Source of the DNA: a bacterium
Lineage (GTDB): Bacteria > Latescibacterota > UBA2968 > UBA8231
DNA: 11,655 nucleotides
Assembly (NCBI GenBank): GCA_027593305.1
Contig: JAQCJA010000104.1
Span: 1 to 11,655, forward strand
Direction of reading: 5' to 3'
Translations under genes and position numbers: made by a program
Part shown: positions 1 through 6,418 of the stretch, in pieces
Numbering within the stretch: position 1 is the first letter of the stretch
Layout of the letters: each line of letters starts with the position of its first letter
Notes under the pieces: model-generated
What the model saw: the letters and a program-made list of their open reading frames with translations, nothing else
Database searches by the model: none
What the model was told of the DNA's origin: nothing

Positions 1-630
1 GATCCATTCTGGGTCCGCCTGGTCGCCGACCGCCGCCTGGTGGACATAGCCGCCGAATACATCGGCGACGATGTGGCCCTGTTTGCTTCACACTACATCT
101 GCAAGCCACCTGGTGACGGGCAACCGGTGTTGTGGCATCAGGATGGTTCCTACTGGCCACTGCAGCCGATGGAGGTCGTAACGCTGTGGTTGGCCGTCGA
201 CCCGTCCTTGCCGCAGAACGGTTGTATGCGCGTCATTGCTGGAACGCAACACATGGACCTGCAGCAAATGCACGCGACACCGGGCGGGGGCAATGTCCTG
301 GGTTCGGCCATGGAGGATGACAAGGTCGACGCCGAGCGTGCGGTCGATCTGCTGCTGCAGCCAGGTGACGTTTCCGTCCATCACCCGAATCTCGTTCACG
401 GCTCCAACGCCAATACGTCAACAACCCGTCGCTGCGGGCTGACGATTCGTTACATACCGACGTCGACACGGATCGTGACGGACACCCCACCCTTTCCCAG
501 TGCCTTCCTGTTGCGGGGCCGGGCCATCACAGGCATCAACGAGTACTTGCCATGGCCGCCATACAGGGCCGGAGACCACATGCCCTTCGCCGGCTGTGAG
601 GCGTGGCCGCCGCCGCCGACTTCACCGTAA
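1..630 (+). CDS. Phytanoyl-CoA dioxygenase (PhyH) family protein, 5' end outside window
   Basis: Non-haem Fe(II)/2-oxoglutarate-dependent oxygenase of the PhyH family, which hydroxylates small organic substrates with O2 and 2-oxoglutarate. The frame is open from the first base, and the residues before the first internal start (GTG at 40) already fit the family, so the gene begins upstream; 209 residues are visible. Counting from base 1, the iron ligands are H46 and D48 in a WHQDGSYW motif and the distal H133 in LVHGSN. A pair of arginines, R143-R144, follows, and R144 is the likely 2-oxoglutarate-binding residue, 11 after the distal His as in the other PhyH here. All visible catalytic residues are intact. 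It ends 20 bp from the stop of the converging Ldh2 gene. The substrate cannot be told, since this family is very diverse. The tail after residue 180 is Pro-rich. Confidence 0.87.
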   Translation, partial: DPFWVRLVADRRLVDIAAEYIGDDVALFASHYICKPPGDGQPVLWHQDGSYWPLQPMEVVTLWLAVDPSLPQNGCMRVIAGTQHMDLQQMHATPGGGNVLGSAMEDDKVDAERAVDLLLQPGDVSVHHPNLVHGSNANTSTTRRCGLTIRYIPTSTRIVTDTPPFPSAFLLRGRAITGINEYLPWPPYRAGDHMPFAGCEAWPPPPTSP

Positions 631-650
631 ACTGCCGCAAGGGCGGGGCA

Positions 651-1727
651 TCACTCGGCGACGCAGACGTCCGCCTCCCATGGCGCCGGATCCAGACCGA
701 CACGTGCCGCCCGCTCGCAGATTCTTTGCCACGTCGTGTCGTCGATCGGTATGCCACGTTCGCCGCGCTCGGCGGCGTGGCGGAATTCGGGGTCCCCGGG
801 CAGTTGGATTTCACCCACAGCCGGATCCACCCGACTCGTGAGCATGTGTGCAATGAGGCCTTCCAGTTCCCGCTCGTAGGTGTCGGCGTCACAGAAGAAG
901 TCCGGATCCCAGGCTGTCAGCAACATGCCATTGCTGCGCATCACTGTGGCGCCGGCGGCACAACCCTCTCCCGACAACAGACCCCCCAAGATCTCGACGA
1001 CCATACTCAGGCACGTGCCTTTGTAACCGACGACACCGCCAAGGGGAAGAATGGCGCCCTGCGGGTCGGCCAGGTAATCGTTCGGATCGGTAGTGGGCTG
1101 ACCGGCGGCATCGATCAACCAGCCCTCCGGCACCGGCAAGCCCCGGTTGTGCGCCACACGAATTTTGCCTTCGGCGACGACCGAGGTGGTCATGTCGACC
1201 AGGACAGGGTGACCGGCAGCTCGGGGTGCGGCAAAAGCGATGGGGTTCGTGCTCAGTTTGCCATCGATACCGCCGAAGGGTGGGATCTGTCGGCCCAGGC
1301 GACCGGCATTGACGAAGGCCATGCCCAACAATCCCTGCCGGGCCAGCGCCAGCGGATAGGCACCGATGCGGCCCAGGTGGCTGCAGTTGCGCAACGTCAC
1401 CGTCGCCACGCCATGGTCGCGCACCAGGGCCACGGCGCGTTCGACAGCCAGGCGTCCGGCGACGGCGCCCAGGGCACCACCCCCATCGAGGATCGCCGTG
1501 GAGCCCCGTTCGCGCACAACCCGGGGCCGCCCCGTGGCATTGAAGGTGCCGGCAAGGATCTGATCCACATACTCATAGAGCCGCAGTGTTCCGTGGGAAT
1601 CGTGCCCGAAGAGACTGGACTCCACCAGATGCTCAGCGACCGTCCGGGCATCTTCCCGGCTGCAACCGGCCGCCTCAAAAAGGGCGCAGCCGATGCGCGT
1701 CAATGACGGCGGCAAAAAACGGCGCAC
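651..1727 (-). CDS. Ldh2-family NAD(P)-dependent malate/L-lactate/2-hydroxyacid dehydrogenase
   Basis: A 358-residue member of the malate/L-lactate dehydrogenase (Ldh2) family, which is unrelated to classical lactate dehydrogenase and oxidises 2-hydroxyacids such as malate, L-lactate, sulfolactate or ureidoglycolate with NAD(P). Family signatures are present: GHDSHG (41-46), SHLGRIGAY (116-124), STNPIAFAAP (159-168) and GYKG (234-237), and the length is normal. The start is GTG at 1727, 2 bp after the TAG of the upstream PhyH gene, so the two are almost certainly co-transcribed and translationally linked. An in-frame TTG about nine codons in is an alternative start, and no strong ribosome site distinguishes them. 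Pairing with a PhyH suggests the oxygenase and dehydrogenase act on one pathway, perhaps hydroxylation then oxidation, but that is inference. The exact substrate is unknown. Confidence 0.9.
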   Translation of the reverse strand: MRRFLPPSLTRIGCALFEAAGCSREDARTVAEHLVESSLFGHDSHGTLRLYEYVDQILAGTFNATGRPRVVRERGSTAILDGGGALGAVAGRLAVERAVALVRDHGVATVTLRNCSHLGRIGAYPLALARQGLLGMAFVNAGRLGRQIPPFGGIDGKLSTNPIAFAAPRAAGHPVLVDMTTSVVAEGKIRVAHNRGLPVPEGWLIDAAGQPTTDPNDYLADPQGAILPLGGVVGYKGTCLSMVVEILGGLLSGEGCAAGATVMRSNGMLLTAWDPDFFCDADTYERELEGLIAHMLTSRVDPAVGEIQLPGDPEFRHAAERGERGIPIDDTTWQRICERAARVGLDPAPWEADVCVAE

Positions 1728-1729
1728 GC

Positions 1730-2560
1730 CTACACGCCTGTTGCCAGCACAGCATCGACTTCAGCGGCAAACGTGTTGCGAACATCAACGCCATATTCCC
1801 GCAATCCTCCGGTGCTGTTGGGACCGCTAACCCAGGGTCGCCGATCCCGGTCGGGCGCCAGCAGATCGGCAGCGGCACACTGCTCATGCAGGAAATGAAA
1901 GGCCAGACCCGCGCGCGACTGCTCGGTGCGGTTGTCCCCGGTGCAGTGGGCCACGCCGTAACAGAAGAACACGACGCTGCCAGCCGGCACTTCCACCGTG
2001 ACCGCCTGCTGCTCAGGGGGGTGACAACAGATGTGATGATCGCTGTGCGGATCCCGTTCATGGGCATACAGGGCTCGATGGCTGCCCGGGATCACCCGCA
2101 GGGTGCCATTGTCCACCGTCGCATCATGTACGGCCAGCCACATGGCGGTCCCCTTCAGGGGGTCAGCGATTTTGAAGTAGGCGTTGTCCTGGTGCCAGCT
2201 GGTGCCCGTGCCGATCCGTCCCGGCTTGAAGAACATCTGATCCAGGTGCAGCAAGTAGGGGTCGCCGAGGAGCGCAGATATGGCCCTTGTGACCTTGGGT
2301 GCAAAGGGCAGGGCTCGCAGCAGCGGGCTTTTGTCGAACAGGGGGATCAGTTGCAGGTTGACGTGTTGCGTCGACGGCGTCACACCATCTGCCTCCGTAC
2401 GCACGTTGCGCACCAGGCCCTGCTGCAGGAAACGCTCAACCTCGGCAGCCAGCGCGGCGACTTCGCGGGCATCGAAAAACCCCTCGACCGCACACCAGCC
2501 CTCGTGCTGGAATCTGTCTATGTGGTGCTTCTGCATCGCAGCCATCCGGGCAAGACTCAC
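1730..2560 (-). CDS. Phytanoyl-CoA dioxygenase (PhyH) family protein
   Basis: A complete 276-residue Fe(II)/2-oxoglutarate oxygenase of the PhyH family. Iron ligands are H123 and D125 in WHQDNAYF and H205 in GVAHCTG; R216 is the expected 2-oxoglutarate-binding arginine. The family segment NGTLRVIPGSH (151-161) lies between them. It differs clearly from the partial PhyH at the left edge, so the two are not a recent duplication. The longest frame begins with GTG at 2560, but ATG codons at positions 6 (2545) and 9 (2536) are equally good candidates because the domain only begins near residue 15 (DRFQHEGW); no clear Shine-Dalgarno decides. It is the first gene of the operon with the Ldh2 gene (2-bp gap) and is divergent from the GAPDH gene. 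Expected to be cytoplasmic; the substrate is unknown. Confidence 0.9.
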   Translation of the reverse strand: MSLARMAAMQKHHIDRFQHEGWCAVEGFFDAREVAALAAEVERFLQQGLVRNVRTEADGVTPSTQHVNLQLIPLFDKSPLLRALPFAPKVTRAISALLGDPYLLHLDQMFFKPGRIGTGTSWHQDNAYFKIADPLKGTAMWLAVHDATVDNGTLRVIPGSHRALYAHERDPHSDHHICCHPPEQQAVTVEVPAGSVVFFCYGVAHCTGDNRTEQSRAGLAFHFLHEQCAAADLLAPDRDRRPWVSGPNSTGGLREYGVDVRNTFAAEVDAVLATGV

Positions 2561-2804
2561 AGGTGAAACGGCGCTTTGGGAAAGGGCAACTGCTCATGAT
2601 ACGGGCGTCCCGGGCAGCGGGCAACCAGGCAGGTTTCGATCTTGCTCAACAAGGAGCACCTTCGTACCATATTCAATTGGACGAAATGTCTGGCAAGATT
2701 GCCAGAAGCAACACTCCGCCGCCGTCTGCAAGCCCGTATCAAGTACCAGAGAAGGATGGGTGCGGCCCGGGGACTCAATCATTCTGGGACGAAGGGAAGC
2801 TGCC
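2561..2804. promoter_or_regulatory. Divergent intergenic region with weak promoter-like boxes
   Basis: This 244-bp stretch separates the leftward PhyH-Ldh2 operon from the rightward GAPDH block and must hold promoters for one or both. The AT-richest part is about 2640-2700. On the minus strand TTGCCA (2696-2691) and TATGGT (2671-2666) are spaced by 19 bp. On the plus strand TTGCTC (2642-2647) and TACCAT (2665-2670) are spaced by 17 bp. Both are partial matches to the housekeeping sigma consensus, found by eye, and may be chance. A purine-rich AAGGGAA (2792-2798) is a plausible ribosome site for the GAPDH ATG at 2805. No gene is apparent inside the region. Confidence 0.4.
2689..2706. promoter_or_regulatory. 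Perfect 7-bp inverted repeat, candidate operator
   Basis: TCTGGCA and TGCCAGA form a perfect inverted repeat around the 4-base centre AGAT. It lies in the divergent region about 130 bp upstream of the PhyH start and about 100 bp upstream of the GAPDH start, and overlaps the best minus-strand -35-like box (TTGCCA). Its size suits a dimeric regulator. A small RNA hairpin is the alternative. No regulator in the window can be tied to it from sequence alone. Confidence 0.35.
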
Positions 2805-3803
2805 ATGACTGACATTCCAGTCGGCATCAATGGGTTTGGGCGCATCGGCCGCCTCGTGTTCCGTGCCGCCATGGGCAAGGGTGGTATCGACATTCGCGGC
2901 ATCAACGATCTCACGGACGCCAAGACTCTGGCCCATCTGTTGAAGTATGACTCCACGCACGGCCGCTTCGACGGCGACGTCAGCGCCGATGGCGACAGCC
3001 TGGTCGTCAACGGCAAGAAGATTCCCATTTACAGTGAGCGTGACCCCGGCAAGTTGCCGTGGAAAGCCGCCGGCGCCCGCGTCGTTGTTGAGTCGACGGG
3101 GTTGTTCACGCAGCGCGACAAAGCTGCGGCGCACATCACCGCCGGAGCGCAGAAGGTCATCATCTCTGCCCCTGCCAAGGGTGAGGACTACACCGTTGTT
3201 ATCGGTGTCAACGATGCCGGTCTCAAGCCCGAACACCAGGTCGTGTCCAACGCCTCGTGCACGACCAACTGTCTGGCGCCGATGGCCAAGGTGCTGCACG
3301 AAAATTTCGGCATCGTCAAAGGCATGATGAATACGATTCATTCCTACACGAACGACCAGCGCATTCTCGATCTGCCCCACAGCGACCTGCGTCGGGCACG
3401 AGCGGCTGCTGTCAACATGATACCGACAACGACAGGGGCTGCCGCGGCTGTCGGCAAGGTATTGCCCGAACTCAACGGCAAGCTCGACGGCCTGTCCGTC
3501 CGTGTGCCGACGCCGGATGGTTCGCTCACAGATTTCACCGTCGTGCTTGCCAGGGACGCCACAGTAGCGCAGATCAATGCCGCCTTCAAGAAGGCCGCCG
3601 AAACCGATCTGCGTGGCATCCTCGAGTATTGCGAAGATCCCATCGTCCTGCAGGACATCATCGGCAATCCGGCGTCCTGCGTGTTTGACGCCGGCACGAC
3701 GAACGTTATCGGCGGCAACCTGGCGAAGGTTCTTGGGTGGTACGACAACGAGTGGGGGTACGCCAACCGTTGTGTGGATCTGATCCCGAAGCTGCTCAAC
3801 TGA
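2805..3803 (+). CDS. gap: Glyceraldehyde-3-phosphate dehydrogenase, NAD-dependent type
   Basis: Converts glyceraldehyde 3-phosphate, NAD+ and phosphate to 1,3-bisphosphoglycerate in glycolysis, reversibly in gluconeogenesis; a cytoplasmic tetramer. The 332-residue product has normal length. The dinucleotide-binding motif GINGFGRIGR is at 7-16, catalytic C152 lies in SNASCTTNCLAP and its partner H179 in TIHSYT; R233 in SVRVPTP belongs to the phosphate sites. D35 in GINDLTD at the end of the second strand, and the LP pair at 190-191, are the residues typical of NAD rather than NADP enzymes. The start is the ATG at 2805 because homology begins immediately (MTDIPVGINGFG) and a purine-rich ribosome site precedes it; the frame is open further upstream but that part has no family similarity. 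First gene of the rightward block. Confidence 0.98.
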   Translation: MTDIPVGINGFGRIGRLVFRAAMGKGGIDIRGINDLTDAKTLAHLLKYDSTHGRFDGDVSADGDSLVVNGKKIPIYSERDPGKLPWKAAGARVVVESTGLFTQRDKAAAHITAGAQKVIISAPAKGEDYTVVIGVNDAGLKPEHQVVSNASCTTNCLAPMAKVLHENFGIVKGMMNTIHSYTNDQRILDLPHSDLRRARAAAVNMIPTTTGAAAAVGKVLPELNGKLDGLSVRVPTPDGSLTDFTVVLARDATVAQINAAFKKAAETDLRGILEYCEDPIVLQDIIGNPASCVFDAGTTNVIGGNLAKVLGWYDNEWGYANRCVDLIPKLLN

Positions 3804-3821
3804 CGGGACGCGTCGCCCGTC
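3802..3821 (+). other. Short hairpin overlapping the GAPDH stop
   Basis: GACGGG (3802-3807) and CCCGTC (3816-3821) form a 6-bp GC-rich stem with an 8-base loop, starting inside the GAPDH stop codon. There is no T-run behind it and the next gene's ribosome site begins 15 bases later. It is more likely an attenuating or RNA-stabilising element, or chance, than an intrinsic terminator. Confidence 0.25.
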
Positions 3822-3846
3822 TCACCTGAAGCGAGAGGAGTCTGAC

Positions 3847-4788
3847 ATGGCCGATAGCTGGGTCTGGTGGATCATGACCTGTGTCATCAGCCTGTACTTT
3901 GTCATGCTTCTGCTGGATTTCAACAAGCCCTCCAAGAAGTTGATGGAGACGATTGATCACCAGGAGAGCCGGCGGCGCGAAATGACGACGCGGCTGGTCA
4001 AACTGCAGGAAGATATCGTCCAGATCAAGACTCGATCAGAGGATCAGGACCTGACGATGGAGGACTACGAGCAACGCCGCAAGGACCTGTTGCTCGAAGC
4101 CAACAAGCGGCGCATGATCGAGATTCCCGGTGGCCAGTTCACCATGGGTGGAAGTCAGGAGGACAGCCCGGACTCGGAACGGCCCGCCCATCCGGTGAAC
4201 GTGCCGACCTGCTATTTTGATGCCTATCCGGTGACCAACCAAGACTACCGGGAGTTCGTCAATTGTACCGGTTACAAAACGCCGATCCACTGGCAGCGAG
4301 GCTCGTATCCGACAGGGCTGGCCCGCCATCCCGTGGTCAATGTGTCCTATCACGACGCCAAGGCGTACGCGGAGTGGATGGGTGCGCGCCTGCCCACGGA
4401 GGCTGAATGGGAGAAGGCGGCACGTGGTACCGACGAGCGCCTCTACCCATGGGGCAATCGCTTCGTCGATGATCGCTGCAACTCCAACGGCGTCGTCGGC
4501 ACGACTCTCATGGTTGACGAGTATCCGCTGGGCCGCAGCCCGTACGGGGTCTGGGATATGTCCGGGAACGTCTACGAGTGGTGTGATGACTACTACGACG
4601 AGGACTACTACAAGTACAGTCCGAGCACCAATCCTCGCGGCCCCGAAGGTGGCCAGGAGCGCGTCATCCGTGGCGGCTTCTTCTCAGAGACAAGGCCCAA
4701 CGTGCGCACCACGCATCGGTCCAGTGCGCCCGAAACGCATACCCGTGAAAACGTCGGCTTCCGCCTGGCGATGTCGTCCGAGAAATAG
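3847..4788 (+). CDS. Membrane-anchored coiled-coil protein with FGE-sulfatase (SUMF1-like) domain lacking catalytic cysteines
   Basis: A 313-residue protein with three parts. A single membrane helix (about 5-24) is followed by basic residues (KPSKK). A charged, probably coiled-coil helix covers about 30-90. An FGE-sulfatase/SUMF1-type domain covers about 90-309, with hallmarks GGQFTMGG, YPVTNQDYREF, RLPTEAEWEKAARG, YPWG, VWDMSGNVYEWC and a final RVIRGGFF...NVGFRLA. True formylglycine-generating enzymes have two copper-binding cysteines in the segment after RGGS; here that segment (FFSETRPNVRTTHR) has none, so canonical FGE activity is unlikely. The fold also occurs in iron-dependent sulfoxide synthases and in binding or structural proteins. 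AGGAG (3836-3840) sits 6 bp before the ATG. It is 43 bp from the GAPDH gene and 8 bp from the DtxR-like gene, so probably in one operon. Positive residues after the helix suggest the C-terminal part is cytoplasmic, but this is inference. Confidence 0.9.
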   Translation: MADSWVWWIMTCVISLYFVMLLLDFNKPSKKLMETIDHQESRRREMTTRLVKLQEDIVQIKTRSEDQDLTMEDYEQRRKDLLLEANKRRMIEIPGGQFTMGGSQEDSPDSERPAHPVNVPTCYFDAYPVTNQDYREFVNCTGYKTPIHWQRGSYPTGLARHPVVNVSYHDAKAYAEWMGARLPTEAEWEKAARGTDERLYPWGNRFVDDRCNSNGVVGTTLMVDEYPLGRSPYGVWDMSGNVYEWCDDYYDEDYYKYSPSTNPRGPEGGQERVIRGGFFSETRPNVRTTHRSSAPETHTRENVGFRLAMSSEK

Positions 4789-4796
4789 GGGCATGA

Positions 4797-5351
4797 ATGT
4801 TCGAGGATGTCTGGAAACACTTTGACGAGAACGAACTGACGCACTCGGCCGCCCATCACCTGATGGCGGTGCATGAATTGCGTCAGCGCCACGGGTATGC
4901 CCGTGTTTCCGACATCGCCCAACATCTGAAGATTACCAAAGGCAGTGTTTCATCGGCGGCCAAACACCTCAAGGAACGTGGCTACATCCAGGAGGATCAC
5001 AACCGTTTTCTCGAACTCACGGACCGTGGTCTGCAGGTGGTCTGGGAGACCGAAGCGACGCGCCTCACGGTCAAGAAGTTCCTCTCTGATGCTCTCGGCA
5101 TGGATGACGATGATGCCGATATCGACGCGTGCAAGGTGGAACACCTCGTCAGTTCTGAAGCTCGCGGCCGCCTTGTCGGCTTCCTCCGCTTTCTGTTCTC
5201 CGGCGATCTGGTGGCGACAGAGTTCCTTGCCGCCTTTCGCAAGGCGCTTGCCGGGGCAGACGTGGAGTGCAAGAAGGACGTCTCCAACTGTCTGCTATGC
5301 GACGAGGTCTGCTTTCTGCAGCCCCAACTCTTGGAGCTGCACGGTCACTGA
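4797..5351 (+). CDS. DtxR/MntR-family metal-dependent transcriptional regulator
   Basis: A 184-residue winged-helix regulator. Residues about 14-80 form the DNA-binding domain, with the helix-turn-helix near VSDIAQHLKITKGSVSSAAK and the wing near RFLELTDRG. The dimerisation and metal-binding helix contains DACKVEHLVS, giving C112, E115 and H116, the arrangement of iron-type DtxR/IdeR proteins (MntR has Glu at the Cys position). Iron sensing is therefore more likely than manganese, but not proven. The C-terminal tail carries four cysteines at 158, 165, 168 and 172 (C-x6-C-x2-C-x3-C), which could bind metal or an Fe-S cluster. There is no SH3-like third domain. The ATG at 4797 follows the FGE-like gene by 8 bp with AGGGG (4787-4791) as ribosome site; the transporter gene follows by 18 bp. 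Its targets are unknown, possibly its own operon. Confidence 0.88.
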   Translation: MFEDVWKHFDENELTHSAAHHLMAVHELRQRHGYARVSDIAQHLKITKGSVSSAAKHLKERGYIQEDHNRFLELTDRGLQVVWETEATRLTVKKFLSDALGMDDDDADIDACKVEHLVSSEARGRLVGFLRFLFSGDLVATEFLAAFRKALAGADVECKKDVSNCLLCDEVCFLQPQLLELHGH

Positions 5352-5369
5352 TTCGACGATAGAAGTCCC

Positions 5370-6344
5370 ATGACCGGCGCCATCGACTTCCTACGCCGTC
5401 AGATGTTGCCCGTAGGCCTGCTCACCGTTGCCATCATCGGCCTCGTGTGGCCCATGCCGGGTCGCGCCATGGGGCAACTGCCAACCCAGTACATCGCAGT
5501 CAGTGCCATCTTCATCTGCTCCGGCCTCTTGCTGCGCACAGATGAGATCCGCGCTGCCCTGCGCGCCTGGCGGGCCACGACCTGGGGTGTGCTGGCCATT
5601 CTCTTCATCACCCCCGCCATTGGCGGCGTGCTCGCTTTCCGCATGCCCATGGACCCGGCTTTCCAGCTGGGCCTGGCGTTGTTCGTCTGCATGCCGACGA
5701 CGCTGTCGTCCGGCATCGCCCTGACAACGCAGGCCCGTGGCAACACGGCCCTGGCCCTGTTGCTCACGGTTGTTACCAATCTGGCCGGTATTTTCACGAT
5801 CCCTTTTGTCCTCGTCGCCGTTCTCGGTACTCTGGGTCAGATCGAGCTGTCGGCGTGGGACCTGCTCATCAAGCTGTGCCTGTCCATCCTGTTGCCCCTG
5901 ATGGTTGGCCGCTGGTTGCGCAAGTACTTCGCGGCGTGGGTGGACGCCAATCGGGCGCGTATCACCATGTTCAGCAACCTGGCCCTGATCAGCATCCCGT
6001 GGATGAAGTTCTCCGAATCGTCGGACCGGTTGGCAGCGGTGGCTGTGTCGAACCTGCTGGTGCTGGTGGCGGCAGGTCTTTTCGTACACGCCGTGTTCCT
6101 GGCGCTCAACATGGCTGCCAGTGCCGTCCTGCGTCTGGAACCGGCCCAGCGCAAAGCCGTCGTACTGATGGCAAGCCAGAAGACCCTTCCCGTGGCGCTC
6201 ACAGTACTGGCCCTGATACCGGACAGCGCCGTCTCGGCTGATATCAAGGGCCTCATTGCCATTCCCTGCATCACCTCGCATCTGGGACAAATCTTCGTCG
6301 ATGCCATTCTTGCGACGCGTTGGTCGGGCGGCGCCCCGGCGTGA
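5370..6344 (+). CDS. SBF-like (bile acid:sodium symporter fold) membrane transporter
   Basis: A 324-residue integral membrane protein with about nine or ten hydrophobic helices, matching the SBF-like branch of the bile acid:sodium symporter superfamily (related to SLC10A7). Recognisable motifs are CMPTTLSSGIALT (107-119), NLAGIFTIPF (137-146) and ASQKTLPVA (268-276), the two conserved crossover regions of the fold. Members move organic anions or other solutes with sodium; for this branch the substrate is generally unknown. The ATG at 5370 is 18 bp after the DtxR-like gene, preceded by a weak AGAAG ribosome site, so coupling to the upstream gene is plausible. Its position next to a metal-type regulator hints at metal-responsive expression, which is inference. 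A 74-bp gap with no visible terminator follows before the sulfatase gene. Confidence 0.87.
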   Translation: MTGAIDFLRRQMLPVGLLTVAIIGLVWPMPGRAMGQLPTQYIAVSAIFICSGLLLRTDEIRAALRAWRATTWGVLAILFITPAIGGVLAFRMPMDPAFQLGLALFVCMPTTLSSGIALTTQARGNTALALLLTVVTNLAGIFTIPFVLVAVLGTLGQIELSAWDLLIKLCLSILLPLMVGRWLRKYFAAWVDANRARITMFSNLALISIPWMKFSESSDRLAAVAVSNLLVLVAAGLFVHAVFLALNMAASAVLRLEPAQRKAVVLMASQKTLPVALTVLALIPDSAVSADIKGLIAIPCITSHLGQIFVDAILATRWSGGAPA

Positions 6345-6418
6345 CCCAGCAGCAAGCCGTCGGCGACAATGGTTCAAGTGGACGTACCGATGCCGAATCC
6401 TGAGGGGAGGAGCGAAAG

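Noticed and set aside
633..650. Possible terminator between the converging PhyH and Ldh2 genes
   Set aside because: Only CCGC/GCGG pairs with a 4-base loop and there is no T-run; too weak to call.
603..1706. Long plus-strand open frame of 367 codons
   Set aside because: It lies opposite the well-supported Ldh2 gene, its translation has low complexity and no family similarity, and such frames are expected in GC-rich DNA.
1586..2566. Plus-strand open frame of 326 codons
   Set aside because: Antisense to the complete PhyH gene with intact catalytic residues; no recognisable domain.
2691..2704. TGGCA...TGCC as a sigma-54 promoter
   Set aside because: The distance between the GG and GC elements is 9 rather than 12 bases, so it does not fit the -24/-12 pattern.
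2280..2804. N-terminal extension of the GAPDH frame by 175 codons
   Set aside because: The frame is open, but GAPDH similarity begins exactly at the ATG at 2805 and a ribosome site precedes it; the extension overlaps the PhyH gene antisense.
5342..5376. CGGTCA...TGACCG inverted repeat around the SBF-like start
   Set aside because: Six-base arms 23 bases apart in GC-rich coding ends are expected by chance.
5391..6377. Minus-strand frame of 328 codons opposite the SBF-like gene
   Set aside because: Rich in Gln, Arg, Gly and His with no hydrophobic core, typical of the complement of a membrane-protein gene.
6345..6418. Terminator or promoter in the 74-bp gap before the sulfatase
   Set aside because: No stem with T-run and no convincing promoter boxes seen; only the ribosome site is clear.
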